Positions 45,522-55,238 of a stretch of DNA of 64,000 bases are shown in pieces. Each line of letters opens with the position of its first letter. Positions within the stretch are counted from its first letter, which is position 1. Where the stretch lies: the NCBI GenBank assembly GCA_963695155.1, contig CAVOGD010000001.1, positions 73,786 through 137,785 on the forward strand, written 5' to 3'. The notes beneath the pieces are model-generated. The model worked only from the letters and a program-made list of their open reading frames with translations, was not told the origin of the DNA and searched no databases. Source of the DNA: SG8-30 sp963695155. GTDB lineage: Bacteria > Pseudomonadota > Gammaproteobacteria > Steroidobacterales > Steroidobacteraceae. A program made the position numbers and the translations under genes.

Positions 45522-45724
45522 GCGTCGCGCTCCCCGGATCGTCCCTGCAGGTCGCCGCCCGTCCCTGGGATTGCGCGAGCCATGCCCGCAAGACCTTGAT
45601 TCGGTTTCATTTCGTCCCTGTCAGCCCGCCGTTGGTCCCCATTCCGGGTCGGTCGGTCACTCCACGGTGGCCCCGGCGGGCCTCGCCCGGCAACCTCGTG
45701 GCCAGTCACGACGAGGATTGCCCG

Positions 45725-47013
45725 ATGACCACCGCCGCCGTCCCGATACCGTCCGCCGCCAGCCGCCGCCACGACATTGACGCGCTGCGCGTCTGCGCCT
45801 TCAGCCTGCTCATTCTGTACCACATCGCGATGTTTTACGTGCCCTGGGGCTGGCACGTGAAATCCGACGTACGTCGCCGGCTGGCTGGAGCCGCTCATGC
45901 TGCTGGTCAACCAGTGGCGCATGCCGCTGGTGTTCCTGGTGTCGGGCCTGGCCGTCAACTTCCTGCGCCGCCGCATCGACGACGGGCAGATGGCGCGGCA
46001 GCGCCTCGCCCGCCTCGGCATTCCGCTGCTGTTCGGCATGGCCGTCATCATCCCGCCGCAGGCCTACCTCGAGGCGCTGTCGAACGGCGCCACCGAGCCC
46101 GGTTACCTGGCCTTCCTGTGGCACTACTTCACCTTCCAGGGCTGGCCCGAGGGCGCCTTCACCGGCTCGCACATCGGCATCACCTGGAACCACCTGTGGT
46201 ACCTGCCCTACCTGCTCTGCTACACGCTGGCGCTGATCCCGCTGGCGCGCTTCCTCGACGGGCGCGGCGCGGGACTGCGCCGCAGGTTCCAGGCCCTGCG
46301 CGGCGGCTGGCTGGTCGCGCTGCCGCTCGTGCCGTTGCTGGCCTCGGGGCTGTTCGTGCGCCCGTTCACCAACGGCTTCACGTTCGACCTCGTCACCGAC
46401 TGGTACGGGCATTCGCAGTTCTTCACGTTCTTCCTGATCGGCTACCTGCTGGGTACCGATGCCGGCCTGTGGGGCGAACTGGCGCGGTTGCGCCGGCGCG
46501 CGCTGGGGTTCGGCCTGGCCAGCTTCGCCACGCTGATGTTCCTGCTCGAGGTGCTGCCGGAACGAGGCCACCGGCCCGCAGGAGTTCGTGCTGCTGGCCG
46601 TCACCTACTTCAACCGCTGGATCTGGATCGTCGCCGTGCTCGGCTTCGCCCACCATTACCTGAACCGGCCGTTCCCGTGGCTGCAGCTACGCCAACGACG
46701 CCGTCTATCCCTGGTACGTGCTGCACCAGACCATCACGGTCGTGGCCGGCTACTGGCTGTCGAAGCTGGCCCTCGGTCCGGTCGCCGAGCCGGCGCTGGT
46801 CGTCGTCGCAACGCTCGGCGGCTGCGCGCGCTGCACGATTTCGTGATCCGCCGCTCGCGCCTGCTGCGCCCGTTGTTCGGCATGAAGAACCCGCCGCCGA
46901 CGGCGACGGACCGGAGCCGCTGTCCGGGAGGTCGGCGTCAGCCGCCTGAATCCGCCACGGCAGCGGGACGACCTGCCCGCACGGCTGAACGCGTCCAGCC
47001 CGCCTCCCTCTGA
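45725..47013 (+). pseudogene. Acyltransferase_3/OpgC-like membrane acyltransferase (several frameshifts)
   Basis: The reading moves between frames at least four times (about 45865, 46565, 46690 and 46820), yet every piece belongs to one family: RRHDIDALRVCAFSLLILYH with the early His typical of acyltransferase_3, MPLVFLVSGLAVNFL, a central TWNHLWYLPYLLCYTLALIP, FFTFFLIGYLLG, and a late VYPWYVLHQTITVVAGYWL. About ten membrane segments are expected over roughly 400 residues. Either an assembly with poor base calls here or a decaying gene. The density of shifts exceeds that elsewhere, so I call it a pseudogene with caution. The exact end is uncertain. Confidence 0.65.
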
Positions 47014-47054
47014 GCGGCGTCGGGCTGGTAGCATCGCAGGCAGGAGAACAACAC

Positions 47055-48703
47055 ATGCCTGTGAGCGACCTGTCACGCCTCGAAAATATACGCGCCACCT
47101 ACGGTGACCGCGCAGCCCAGACCAAGCTCGAGCTGCTGCGGCGCCTGGACGCCACGCGCCTCGCCTCGGCGAGGCACGTCGTGCGGCTGCACGAGGTCCT
47201 GTGCTTCCTGCGCACCTATCCCGACGACCAGCGCGTGGCCTCCAAGGTGACGCGCATGCTGGGCACGTTCGAGCGCCGCACCGACCTCAGGCAGTTCCGC
47301 GACGAGCTGGCCGACAGCGGCATCGCCGGGACCACCATCCATTACCGCTTCTTCTGGTCCACCGCCCTGTGGCTGGCGCGCCGCTGGCCCGACCGGCTCA
47401 AGCTGGAGCGCGACGACGAGGAAGCGTCCGCGCGCGTCGACAAGGCGCTGCCCTGGTGCTGCCGCAGATCGCCAGCGAGTGGTACGACGCCGGCACCGTG
47501 CCCGGCCTGCCGGCCATCGACCGGCTGCGCGGCCCGAGCACGGACGCCACCTATCTCGTCACGCACCTGGCCCGCATGCCCGGCGACGGCTTCACGCGCG
47601 AGGCGTTCGCCGACGCGCTGGACCTGCCGTTCGTGCTGTCGCCCGGCCGCGGCACGCCGTCGCGCACGCTGGCGCACTTCCCGCCGGCGCCGGTCGCCTA
47701 CCAGAAGGGCCCGCTCAGGCGCCACCGCCCGGACCTGCGCGATGCCGCGAAGATCAAGCCCAGGGGCATCAAGCTGCTGTCCCGCGAGGAAGGCGCCGCG
47801 TTGATCGAGCTGGCGCGCGCCTCGATGGTCACGCGCGAGCGCGACCTGGCGGCGTTCGAGTACGCCGACCCGAGCGACGTGCGGCTGGTCGACGACGGCG
47901 ACGGCCTGGCCTTCGGCCTGTGCGGCGTGATCCCGGAACGGCGTTACCTGCTGCCCGCGCTGTACGGCGCGCTCACGCTCAAGAACGGCGTGCCGATCGG
48001 CTACGTGCAGATCGAGGCGATCGGCCGCTTTGCCGCCATCTCCTTCAACACCTTCGAGACCTGGCGCGGCGCCGAGACGGCGCACGTCTTCTCGCGGCTG
48101 CTGGCGACGGTGCGCCACCTGTTCGGCGCCAGCTCGCTCAGCATCGAGCCCTACCAGCTCGGCCAGGACAACGGCGAGGGCATCGAGACCGGCGCCTGGT
48201 GGTTCTACTACAAGCTCGGCTTCCGTCCGAAGGCCTCGGTGGCGCGCCGCCTGGTCACCAAGGAACTCGCGCGGCAGCGCGACAACCCGCTGTATCGCTC
48301 CACCGATGCGACGCTGCTCAAGCTTTCCGAATGGCACCTGTACTTCGAACTCGACGGCGGGCGCAGCCACGGGCTGCCGCCGATCCAGGAAGTGCTGCGC
48401 CGCGGCATCCTGGCGCTGGCCGAAGGCGGCGGCGGCGAGGAGGCCGAGCAGGCCTGCGAGCAGGCGGCGCTCAAGCTGACCGGAGTGAAGTCGCTGGACG
48501 GCTTCACCGCCGCCGAACGCCTCGCGTGGCAACGCTGGGCGCCGATCGTCGCGTCCACGCCCGGGATCGCGCGCTGGAGCCCCGCGGAACGCCGCGCCCT
48601 GGCCGCGATCGTGCGCGCCAAGGGTGCGCGGCGCGAAACCGAGTTCGTCGAGAAGTTCGCCAGGCACCCGAAGCTCGCCAAGGCGTTGTTCGGCTCGGCC
48701 TGA
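47055..48703 (+). CDS. Large unknown protein with GNAT-like C-terminal half (frameshifted)
   Basis: About 549 residues after rejoining frames at about 47446-47457 (DKALP into LVLPQIASEWYD). No signal or membrane segments. The N-terminal third is helical and Arg/Glu-rich. The centre and C-terminus include GVPIGYVQIEAIGRFAAISF, FGASSLSIEPYQLGQDNGEG and AWWFYYKLGFRPKASVARRL, which resemble a GNAT acetyltransferase core (the YYKLGF end is typical), but I do not recognise the family. AGGAG eight bases upstream supports the ATG. It is alone on its strand between an acyltransferase and a SnoaL-like lipoprotein. Confidence 0.68.
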
Positions 48704-48848
48704 GCGCGGCTTCGATCGTGAGCGCCAGCCGGCGGCCCGGCGCGGCCGACGGCGCAGCCAATCGCAGTTTTCCGAACCCGACTGGACATGCCCACCCGTG
48801 CTGCTCATGATTCCCTCGACCGCTGGTCGAGAGAGGAGAATTGATCCC

Positions 48849-49349
48849 GTGAAAACAAGGACTTTACTGTTGGCGATTGCCTCGGCCGCATTTCTCGCGG
48901 CCTGTGTGCAGCCGCCGCCGCCCGCGCCGGAAGTCGACACGTCCGCCGCCGACGAGGCCGCGGTGCGCGGCATGACCGACACGTTCGTGGCAGCCTGGAA
49001 CGCGGGCGACGCCGCCGCGCTGTCCGCGATGATCGCCGCCGATGTCGTCGAAATGCCGCAGGGCGCTCCGGCCAACGTGGGTCGCGATGCGGTCCTCGCC
49101 GCCATGGGCGCCGGCTACGACATCACCGTGGTGCAGCAGTCCGCCACGGTGGACGAGGTCTTCGTGATCGGCGACTACGCCAATGCCTGGGGCACCTGGC
49201 GGATGGACGCGATCGTGGCGACGGACCCGCCGGCCGATCCCACCACCGGCAAGTGGATGGCTTTCTACCACCGCAATGCCGACGGCGCCTGGCAGATCTG
49301 GCGCTGGATGTGGAACCAGAGCAGCGGCCCGCCGCTGCCCGGCGCCTGA
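48849..49349 (+). CDS. SnoaL/DUF4440-like lipoprotein
   Basis: A 166-residue lipoprotein with a GTG start and lipobox FLAAC (Cys19), a short Pro-rich linker, then a SnoaL/NTF2-like domain (VRGMTDTFVAAWNAGDAAALSAM ... MPQGAPANVGRDAVLAAM ... WQIWRWMWNQSS). NTF2-like pockets bind small hydrophobic ligands. No catalytic residues can be named. GAGAGGAG upstream sets the start. A related domain occurs in the lipoprotein at 58491. Confidence 0.78.
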   Translation: MKTRTLLLAIASAAFLAACVQPPPPAPEVDTSAADEAAVRGMTDTFVAAWNAGDAAALSAMIAADVVEMPQGAPANVGRDAVLAAMGAGYDITVVQQSATVDEVFVIGDYANAWGTWRMDAIVATDPPADPTTGKWMAFYHRNADGAWQIWRWMWNQSSGPPLPGA

Positions 49350-49402
49350 GGTTCGGCGACCCTGCCCGGGCGGCCCGGCCGCCCGGCTCGTCGCGCCCGC
49401 CC

Positions 49403-49612
49403 ATGTCCGAGGCCGACCGCCTCGAAGCCCTCGAATTCAAGATCGCGCACCTCGAGCGCGGCCTGCAGGAGCTGAGCGACGTCGTGGTGCGCCAGCAGCG
49501 GGACATTGACGAGCTGACGGCACGGCTCAAGACCCTCGGGGACCGGCTGCTGGAACTGCGGGAGCTGGGCCCGGTCCCGCCCGAGGCCGACGAGGTGCCG
49601 CCGCATTACTGA
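49403..49612 (+). CDS. slyX: SlyX-like coiled-coil protein
   Basis: A 69-residue protein, nearly all coiled coil (LEALEFKIAHLERGLQELSD, then QQRDIDELTARLKTLGDRLL), ending in the PPHY tail characteristic of SlyX. Function unknown in the family. It begins 53 nt after the SnoaL-like gene and could be co-transcribed. The bases 49613-49716 hold nothing I recognise. Confidence 0.85.
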   Translation: MSEADRLEALEFKIAHLERGLQELSDVVVRQQRDIDELTARLKTLGDRLLELRELGPVPPEADEVPPHY

Positions 49613-49716
49613 GCCGCCGGCAGGGGACAGCCCCGGCCGTATCCGTAATCGCCTGAGTGTCGCAGCGTGAATTGCCAATGGCCCGCGACCCGATATCGTG
49701 AGAGCCTTCCGCATCC

Positions 49717-51880
49717 ATGAAGACCAAGCCTCCCACCCCCCCTGACGCCGCGGTCGGCGCGGCGCCCGACGCCCTCCGCACCCTGAACGGGTTGTTCAAT
49801 CCCGGCAGCATCGCGGTCATCGGCGCGACCGAGCGCAAGGGCGTGGTCGGCCGCACCGTGGTGGAGAACCTGCAGGCGGGCGGCTACCAGGGCGCGCTCT
49901 ACCCGGTGAACCCCAAGCGGGACACGATCCTCGGCCTGAAGGCCTATCCCAGCATCGGCGCCATCGGCCAGCCGGTGGACCTGGCCGTCATCATCACCCC
50001 GGCCGCCACGGTGCCCGCGGTGATGGCCGAGTGCGTCTACGCGCACGTGCAGTACGCCATCATCATCTCGGCCGGCTTCAAGGAAGCGGGCCCGGCGGGA
50101 CTGGAGCTCGAGGAACAGGTGGCCGTGCAGGCGCGGCGCGGCCGCGTGCGGTTCATCGGCCCGAATTGCCTGGGCGTGGTGAACGTGCCCGCCAAGCTGA
50201 ACGCCACCTTCGCGCCGTCCATGCCGCCGGTCGGCAAGATCTCCATGATCTCGCAGTCGGGCGCCCTGTGCGTGGCGATCCTGGACTGGGCCGCCAGCAT
50301 CGGCCTCGGCCTCAACAAGGTGGTCAGCTTCGGCAACAAGGCCGACCTCAACGAGGTGGATTTCCTGCGCGCCTTCGCCGCCGACCCGGACACGTCGGTC
50401 GTGGCCGCGTACCTGGAGAGCATCACCGAGGGGGACCGCTTCCTGGAAGTCGCCGAGGAAATCGCCTCGGTGAAGCCGGTGGTGGTGCTCAAGGTGGGCG
50501 TCACGCAGGCCGGCGCCAAGGCCGCCTCCTCGCACACCGGCAGCCTGGCGGGCGCGGACATGGCGTACTGGGCCGCCTTCAAGCGCTCGGGCGTGATTCG
50601 CGCCGAGCACCTCGAGGCGCTGTTCGACTACGCGCTGGCCTTCGCCACGCAGCCGCTGCCGGCCGGCAAGCGGCTCGCCATCATCACCAACGCCGGCGGC
50701 CCGGGCATCATGGCCGCGGACGCCGCCGAGCTGTGCGGCCTGCAGCTGCTGCCGCCCACCGCGCAGACCCGCGCCAAACTGCAGAAGGCGCTGCCGGCCA
50801 CCGCGGCGCTCGGCAACCCCATCGACGTCATCGGCGACGCCGAGCCGGACCGCTACATCAAGGCGCTCAAGCTCGTCCAGAAGGACGACAACGTGGACGG
50901 CATCCTGGTGGTGGTGATCCCGGCCAACATGACCCAGCCGCTGGAACTCGCGAAACAGCTGCACGCCGCGCACGACGGCAAGAAGCCGCTGTTGACCGCG
51001 TTCATGGGCGGCAAGGAAGTGCGCGCGGCCCGCGACTACCTGATGCAGGCCGGCATCCCCGACTATCCCGCGCCGAACCGCGCCGTCGAGGCCTTCAAGG
51101 CCATGAGCGACTACGCGGCCTGGCGCATGCGCCCGCCGCGGGTCGTCACGCGCTTCCCCGTCAACCGGCGCCGCGTGGACCGCGTCATCCAGTGGCAGAT
51201 GCGCAGCGGCGTCGAGCAGGTGGGCGAGGTCGAGGCCAAGGAGATCCTGCGCGCCTACGACTTCAACGTGCTGGACGGCTACCTGGCCCGCGACCCCGCA
51301 CGAGGCCGTCGAGGCCGCCGAGCGCATCGGCTACCCGGTGGTGCTGAAGATCAGCTCGCCGGACATCATCCACAAGTCCGACCTGGGCGGCGTGCGCATC
51401 AACCTGTCCAACGCCGAGCAGGTGCGCGACGCGTTCGACCTGATGATGCTGCGCGTGCAGCGCCGCGCGCCCAACGCCCACATCCGCGGCGCCTTCGTCG
51501 AGAAGATGGGCCGCAAGGGCCGCGAGGTGATCCTGGGCATGACCCGCGACCCGCAGTTCGGCCCCATGCTGATGTTCGGCCTGGGCGGCATCTTCGTCGA
51601 GGTCATGAAGGACGTCACCTTCTACCTGGCGCCGATCACCGCCGAAGAGGCGATGCAGATGCTGAAGGGCACGCGTTCCTACGCGCTGCTGCAGGGCGCG
51701 CGCGGCCAGGCGCCGGTGGACCTCGAGGCGATCGCCAACGCGCTGCAGCGCATCAGCCAGCTCACCACCGACTACCCGCAGATCGTGGAGCTGGACATCA
51801 ACCCGTTCATCGTCAGCGAGGTCGGCATCGAGCCGTATGTCGCCGACGCCCGCATGACCCTCTCCCGGCCGGCCCCCTGA
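49717..51880 (+). CDS. ADP-forming acyl-CoA synthetase (fused alpha/beta, frameshifted)
   Basis: About 721 residues after joining frames near 51285-51302 (DGYLARDP into HEAVEAAERIGYPVVLK). The order is a CoA-binding domain (IAVIGATERKGVVGRTVVEN), a succinyl-CoA-synthetase-like flavodoxin domain (SQSGALCVAILDWAAS, HTGSLAGADMAYWAAF with the phospho-His position), then an ATP-grasp domain (PVVLKISSPDIIHKSDLGGV ... LGGIFVEVMKDVTFYLAPI). These enzymes interconvert acyl-CoA + ADP + phosphate with acid + ATP. It ends 1 nt before a CoA-transferase gene fused to a GNAT domain, so both handle acyl-CoA/carboxylate exchange. Confidence 0.88.
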
Positions 51881-51881
51881 C

Positions 51882-53759
51882 ATGAGCAAGCGCGCCATCA
51901 CCTACGACCCGCACTGGCAGGACAAGTACCGCGCCACGATCGTCACGGCCGAGCAGGCCGTCACGCGCATCAAGCCCGGCCAGCGCATCTTCATCGGCAC
52001 CGGTTGCGGCGAGCCGCTCGAGCTGGTGCGGGCGCTGACCAAGAACGCCTACGAGCTGCCGGACACCGAGATCGTGCACCTGCTGACCTTCGGCGAGGCG
52101 CCCTACGCGCATCGCGAGCTGGCGCAGTACTTCCGCATCAACAGCTTCTTCATCGCCGAGAACGTGCGCGGCATCATCCAGGAGGGGCTGGGCGACTACA
52201 CGCCCATCCACCTGTCCGACATCCCGCGCCTGTTCAGCTCCGGCCAGCTGCCGCTGGACGCGGCGCTGATCCAGGTCTCGCCGCCCGACGAGCACGGCCT
52301 GTGCAGCCTGGGCGTGTCGGTGGACATCGTGCGCACCGCCGCCGAGAACGCCTCGCTGGTGATCGCGCAGGTCAACCCGCGCATGCCGCGCACCCACGGC
52401 GACTCCTTCATCCACGTGCACGAGCTCGACTGCCTGGTGCCGTTCGAGGAGGAGATCATCGAGGTGCCGGAGCCGGTGGTGGACGAGGAGATCCGGCAGC
52501 TGGCCGAGAACCTGGCCGCGCTGGTGGACGACGGCTCCACGCTCGAGGTGGGCATCGGCCGCATCCCGCAGGCGCTGCTGGGGTTCCTGAAGGACAAGAA
52601 GGACCTGGGCATCCACACCGAGATGATCTCCGACGGCATCGTGGACCTGGTCAAGGCGGGGGCCGTGACCGGCCACCGCAAGACGCTCGACAAGGGCAAG
52701 GTCGTCGCCAGCTTCTGCCTGGGCACGCGCAAGCTGTACGACTTCATCGACGACAACCCGATCTTCGCCTTCCACCCCACGGAGTACGTCAACGACGCGC
52801 ACGTCATCAGCCAGCAGCACAAGATGGTGGCCATCAACGTGGCGCTGGAGATCGACCTCACCGGCCAGGTGTGCGCCGACTCGATCGGCGCCAAGTTCTT
52901 CTCCGGCGTGGGCGGCCAGGTGGACTTCAACCGCGGCGCCGCCAAGGCGCGCGGCGGCAAGGCGATCATCGCGATCCCGTCCACCGCCCGCGGCGGCACC
53001 GTGTCCCGCATCACCACGCAGCTGAGCCCGGGCGCCGGCGTGGTCACGACCCGCGCCGGCGTGAACTACGTGGTCACCGAGTACGGCGTCGCCTACCTGC
53101 ACGGCAAGCGCATCTCGGAACGGGCGATGGCGCTGATCTGCATCGCGCATCCCAAGTTCCGCGCCCAGCTGCTGCGCGAGGCCATCGAGGCGAAGTACGT
53201 GTCGGCCGAACTGGCCGAAATGGAGGGCAAGCTGGTCGTCGGCCCGAAGGAGCTGCGCACGACCCAGCTGCTGCCCGACGGCACGCAGATCCTGTTCCGG
53301 CCCATCCACCCGACCGACGAGCCGGGCATGCGCGAGCTGTTCTACGAGCTGTCCGAGCAGTCGCGGTTCTACCGGTTCATGGGCCGCCTGAAGCGGATCC
53401 CGCGCCACCAGATCGAGAACTTCGTCTACATCGACCACCGCAGCGAAGTGACCATCGTCGGCGTGCTGCCGGAGGCGCACGGCGAGGACATCATCGCCAT
53501 CGGCAGCTACTACCTCGATCCCAAGACCAACAAGGCCGAGGTCGCGTTCACCGTCGCGGACCAGTGGCAGCGGCGCGGCATCGGCACGTTCATGCTCAGG
53601 CACCTGACCCGCATCGCGCGCCGCAACGGCATCGGCGGCTTCACCGCCGAGGTCCTCGCCGAGAACAAGGGCATGCAGACGGTGTTCAACCAGAGCGACT
53701 TCAAGGTGCAGAGCGAGTATCGCGGCGAGGTCTACCACTACGACCTCGGCTTCGAATAG
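51882..53759 (+). CDS. Acetyl-CoA hydrolase/transferase fused to GNAT acetyltransferase
   Basis: A 625-residue two-part enzyme. Residues about 1-440 form a class I CoA-transferase (4-hydroxybutyrate CoA-transferase / acetyl-CoA hydrolase group): FIGTGCGEPLELVRAL, VSPPDEHGLCSLGVSVD, LEVGIGRIPQALLGFL, FFSGVGGQVDFNRGAA and TEYGVAYLHGKRISERA. Residues about 460-625 are a GNAT domain (ILFRPIHPTDEPGMRELFYE, AFTVADQWQRRGIGTFMLRHL with the acetyl-CoA loop QRRGIG). The GNAT could acetylate the neighbouring acyl-CoA synthetase or another enzyme, as Pat-type proteins do (inference). No frameshift is present. Confidence 0.9.
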   Translation: MSKRAITYDPHWQDKYRATIVTAEQAVTRIKPGQRIFIGTGCGEPLELVRALTKNAYELPDTEIVHLLTFGEAPYAHRELAQYFRINSFFIAENVRGIIQEGLGDYTPIHLSDIPRLFSSGQLPLDAALIQVSPPDEHGLCSLGVSVDIVRTAAENASLVIAQVNPRMPRTHGDSFIHVHELDCLVPFEEEIIEVPEPVVDEEIRQLAENLAALVDDGSTLEVGIGRIPQALLGFLKDKKDLGIHTEMISDGIVDLVKAGAVTGHRKTLDKGKVVASFCLGTRKLYDFIDDNPIFAFHPTEYVNDAHVISQQHKMVAINVALEIDLTGQVCADSIGAKFFSGVGGQVDFNRGAAKARGGKAIIAIPSTARGGTVSRITTQLSPGAGVVTTRAGVNYVVTEYGVAYLHGKRISERAMALICIAHPKFRAQLLREAIEAKYVSAELAEMEGKLVVGPKELRTTQLLPDGTQILFRPIHPTDEPGMRELFYELSEQSRFYRFMGRLKRIPRHQIENFVYIDHRSEVTIVGVLPEAHGEDIIAIGSYYLDPKTNKAEVAFTVADQWQRRGIGTFMLRHLTRIARRNGIGGFTAEVLAENKGMQTVFNQSDFKVQSEYRGEVYHYDLGFE

Positions 53760-53804
53760 CCGGATTCACTGCAAATCGCTGTTTTCCCGTCGCTTATTGC
53801 GAAG

Positions 53805-53832
53805 TGCACTACATGTAGTGCAATGGTAGAAT
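53805..53832 (+). promoter_or_regulatory. Operator/promoter of the toxin-antitoxin pair
   Basis: TGCACTACATGTAGTGCA at 53805-53822 is a perfect 18-bp palindrome, and TAGAAT (5/6 -10 match) follows at 53827-53832, 31 nt before the antitoxin start. The palindrome covers the -35/spacer region, the expected place for repression by a ribbon-helix-helix antitoxin. Confidence 0.7.
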
Positions 53833-53862
53833 GCCCGGTGATCGCGCACTCCGGAGCACCCG

Positions 53863-54096
53863 ATGCCGCACCCATTCTCGATTCGCCTGGACGATGAACT
53901 CGACGCCCGGCTCGAGCGGCTTGCGCGCCTCACCGGTCGCAGCAAGTCTTTCTACGTCAAGCACGCCCTCGAGGACCAGCTCGAGGATCTCGAAGACCTC
54001 TACCTCGCGCGCGAGATCGCACAGCGAGTTGCTGACGGTCGCGAGCGCCTGATTGCGCTCGATGACCTGGAGCGAGAGCTTGACGTGGCGGATTGA
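53863..54096 (+). CDS. RelB/StbD-like ribbon-helix-helix antitoxin
   Basis: A 77-residue protein that begins with the short beta strand FSIRLDDELDARLERLARLT and GRSKSFYVKHALEDQLED, a ribbon-helix-helix DNA-binding domain, then an acidic C-terminal tail (LIALDDLERELDVAD) that would wrap the toxin. GGAG six bases upstream supports the ATG. It overlaps the toxin gene by 17 nt and is preceded by a palindromic operator, so it should repress its own operon. Confidence 0.88.
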   Translation: MPHPFSIRLDDELDARLERLARLTGRSKSFYVKHALEDQLEDLEDLYLAREIAQRVADGRERLIALDDLERELDVAD

Positions 54097-54349
54097 TTTC
54101 GCCGAAAGCGCCCTCAGGCAACTCCGTAAGCTCGATCCCGCGGTGACGCGCCGCATCACGCAGTTCCTGCGCGGGCGCGTGGCTCCAGCGACCGACCCGC
54201 GCTCTCTCGGCGCGGCGCTGAAAGGCGACGACCTGGGCCAGTTCTGGAAGTACCGGGTCGGCGACTACCGCATCATCGCCGAGATCCTCGACCGCGAAAT
54301 CCGCATCCTCGTGGTCCGGGTCGGCCACCGCCGGGGCGTCTATCGTTGA
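54080..54349 (+). CDS. RelE/ParE-superfamily toxin
   Basis: An 89-residue toxin from a TTG start preceded by GGAG: WRIDFAESALRQLRKLDPAV, then LGQFWKYRVGDYRIIAEILD and ILVVRVGHRRGVYR, the standard RelE fold with basic C-terminal residues (Arg in WKYRVGDYRI, His/Arg at the end) that cut ribosome-bound mRNA in RelE. A GTG/ATG start is absent in the conserved part. The overlapping antitoxin frame fits coupled translation. ParE-like gyrase inhibition is less likely given the RIIAEI core. Confidence 0.88.
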   Translation: MTWRIDFAESALRQLRKLDPAVTRRITQFLRGRVAPATDPRSLGAALKGDDLGQFWKYRVGDYRIIAEILDREIRILVVRVGHRRGVYR

Positions 54350-54456
54350 GGGAGCGCGCCAGCGCGCTGTCAAGGCCCCGCAACCCGATCTCGGGTATCC
54401 TGTGCCTGGTCCGCCGACCGCAGCGCAGCCGGGCTCGTCACCACAACTGGGTAATC

Positions 54457-54579
54457 ATGGCCAAGCCGAACTATTCACACCAGAAGAAGCAGCGCGAACT
54501 CGCGTCCCGCAAGAAGCGCGAGGAAAAGCAGCAGCGCCGCCAGCAGAAGAAGGAACAGCCGCCCGCGCCTCCCGCCTGA
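54457..54579 (+). CDS. Small highly charged protein
   Basis: A 40-residue protein that reads MAKPNYSHQKKQRELASRKK and continues with Lys/Arg/Glu/Gln residues and a short Pro-rich tail. It is almost certainly a solvent-exposed helix. Short proteins beginning MAKPNY and rich in KKQRELAKKK are common in proteobacteria, so I regard it as a real gene although no function is known to me. The ATG follows a weak ribosome site. Confidence 0.6.
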   Translation: MAKPNYSHQKKQRELASRKKREEKQQRRQQKKEQPPAPPA

Positions 54580-54638
54580 CCGGACCGCAAGCCGCATTCC
54601 GCGGCGGCCGCGGCGACTGACGGTCGCCGCGCCCGGCG

Positions 54639-55238
54639 TCAGCGCTTGCGCGACGCCGGCGCGGCGATGGCGAAGCTGGCCAGCGCCTGCTCGTAGGCCA
54701 CGATGTCGCGCGTGAAGTAGTGCAGCACCGGCGCGCGGTAGTGCACCACGAAGATGCCCTGCGGCGAGTTCGCGCCGACCACGATCTCCTCGAAGCGCAC
54801 CGAGCCCGCGTCCACCGCGGTGCGGTAGGCCACGTGCAGCCGGAACGCCGGCAGCCCGGCCAGCTCGGTGGGCTCGTCCGACAGCACCTGCATGTTCTGC
54901 AGGCCGCGCGTGAGCGTCATGTCCGCCACCAGCTTCTCGGCCAGCTCCTGCGGCATCATGTCCGGCGTGGCGTCCTTCTTGAGGCCGGGGAACGCCTTCT
55001 TGTGCTTGCGGTAGTCCACGTACACCGCCTGCAGGAACGGCCCGTCGCGCGTGGCCAGGCACTCGTCGCCGAACGCCATCTTCTGGTAGCGCCAGCCGGC
55101 GGGGAACTGGATCGAGTAGCCGCTGGCCTTGTGCTCGAAGCGCTCGCCCTCGGCGGCCAGCTTCCAGGCCAGCGCCGGTGTTGCCACCGCGCAGCAGGCC
55201 AGCAGGACGAGACACCGGGTCAATGCACGAGAGGTCAT
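54639..55238 (-). CDS. Secreted protein of unknown function
   Basis: A 199-residue protein with a signal peptide (CLVLLACCAVATPALAWKLA, cleaved near residue 25) and a periplasmic domain (YSIQFPAGWRYQKMAFGDEC, VDYRKHKKAF, FEEIVVGANSPQGIFVVHYRA) like small photosystem-II-oxygen-evolving or lipoprotein-like folds (weak). It is the last gene of a three-gene minus-strand operon. Its ATG overlaps the stop of the M48 peptidase gene. A role in envelope stress or export with that protease is inferred from context only. Confidence 0.7.
   Translation of the reverse strand: MTSRALTRCLVLLACCAVATPALAWKLAAEGERFEHKASGYSIQFPAGWRYQKMAFGDECLATRDGPFLQAVYVDYRKHKKAFPGLKKDATPDMMPQELAEKLVADMTLTRGLQNMQVLSDEPTELAGLPAFRLHVAYRTAVDAGSVRFEEIVVGANSPQGIFVVHYRAPVLHYFTRDIVAYEQALASFAIAAPASRKR

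Noticed and set aside
45522..45724. Regulatory region of the LytTR/acyltransferase pair
   Set aside because: Looked for direct-repeat LytTR sites and promoters; nothing above background.
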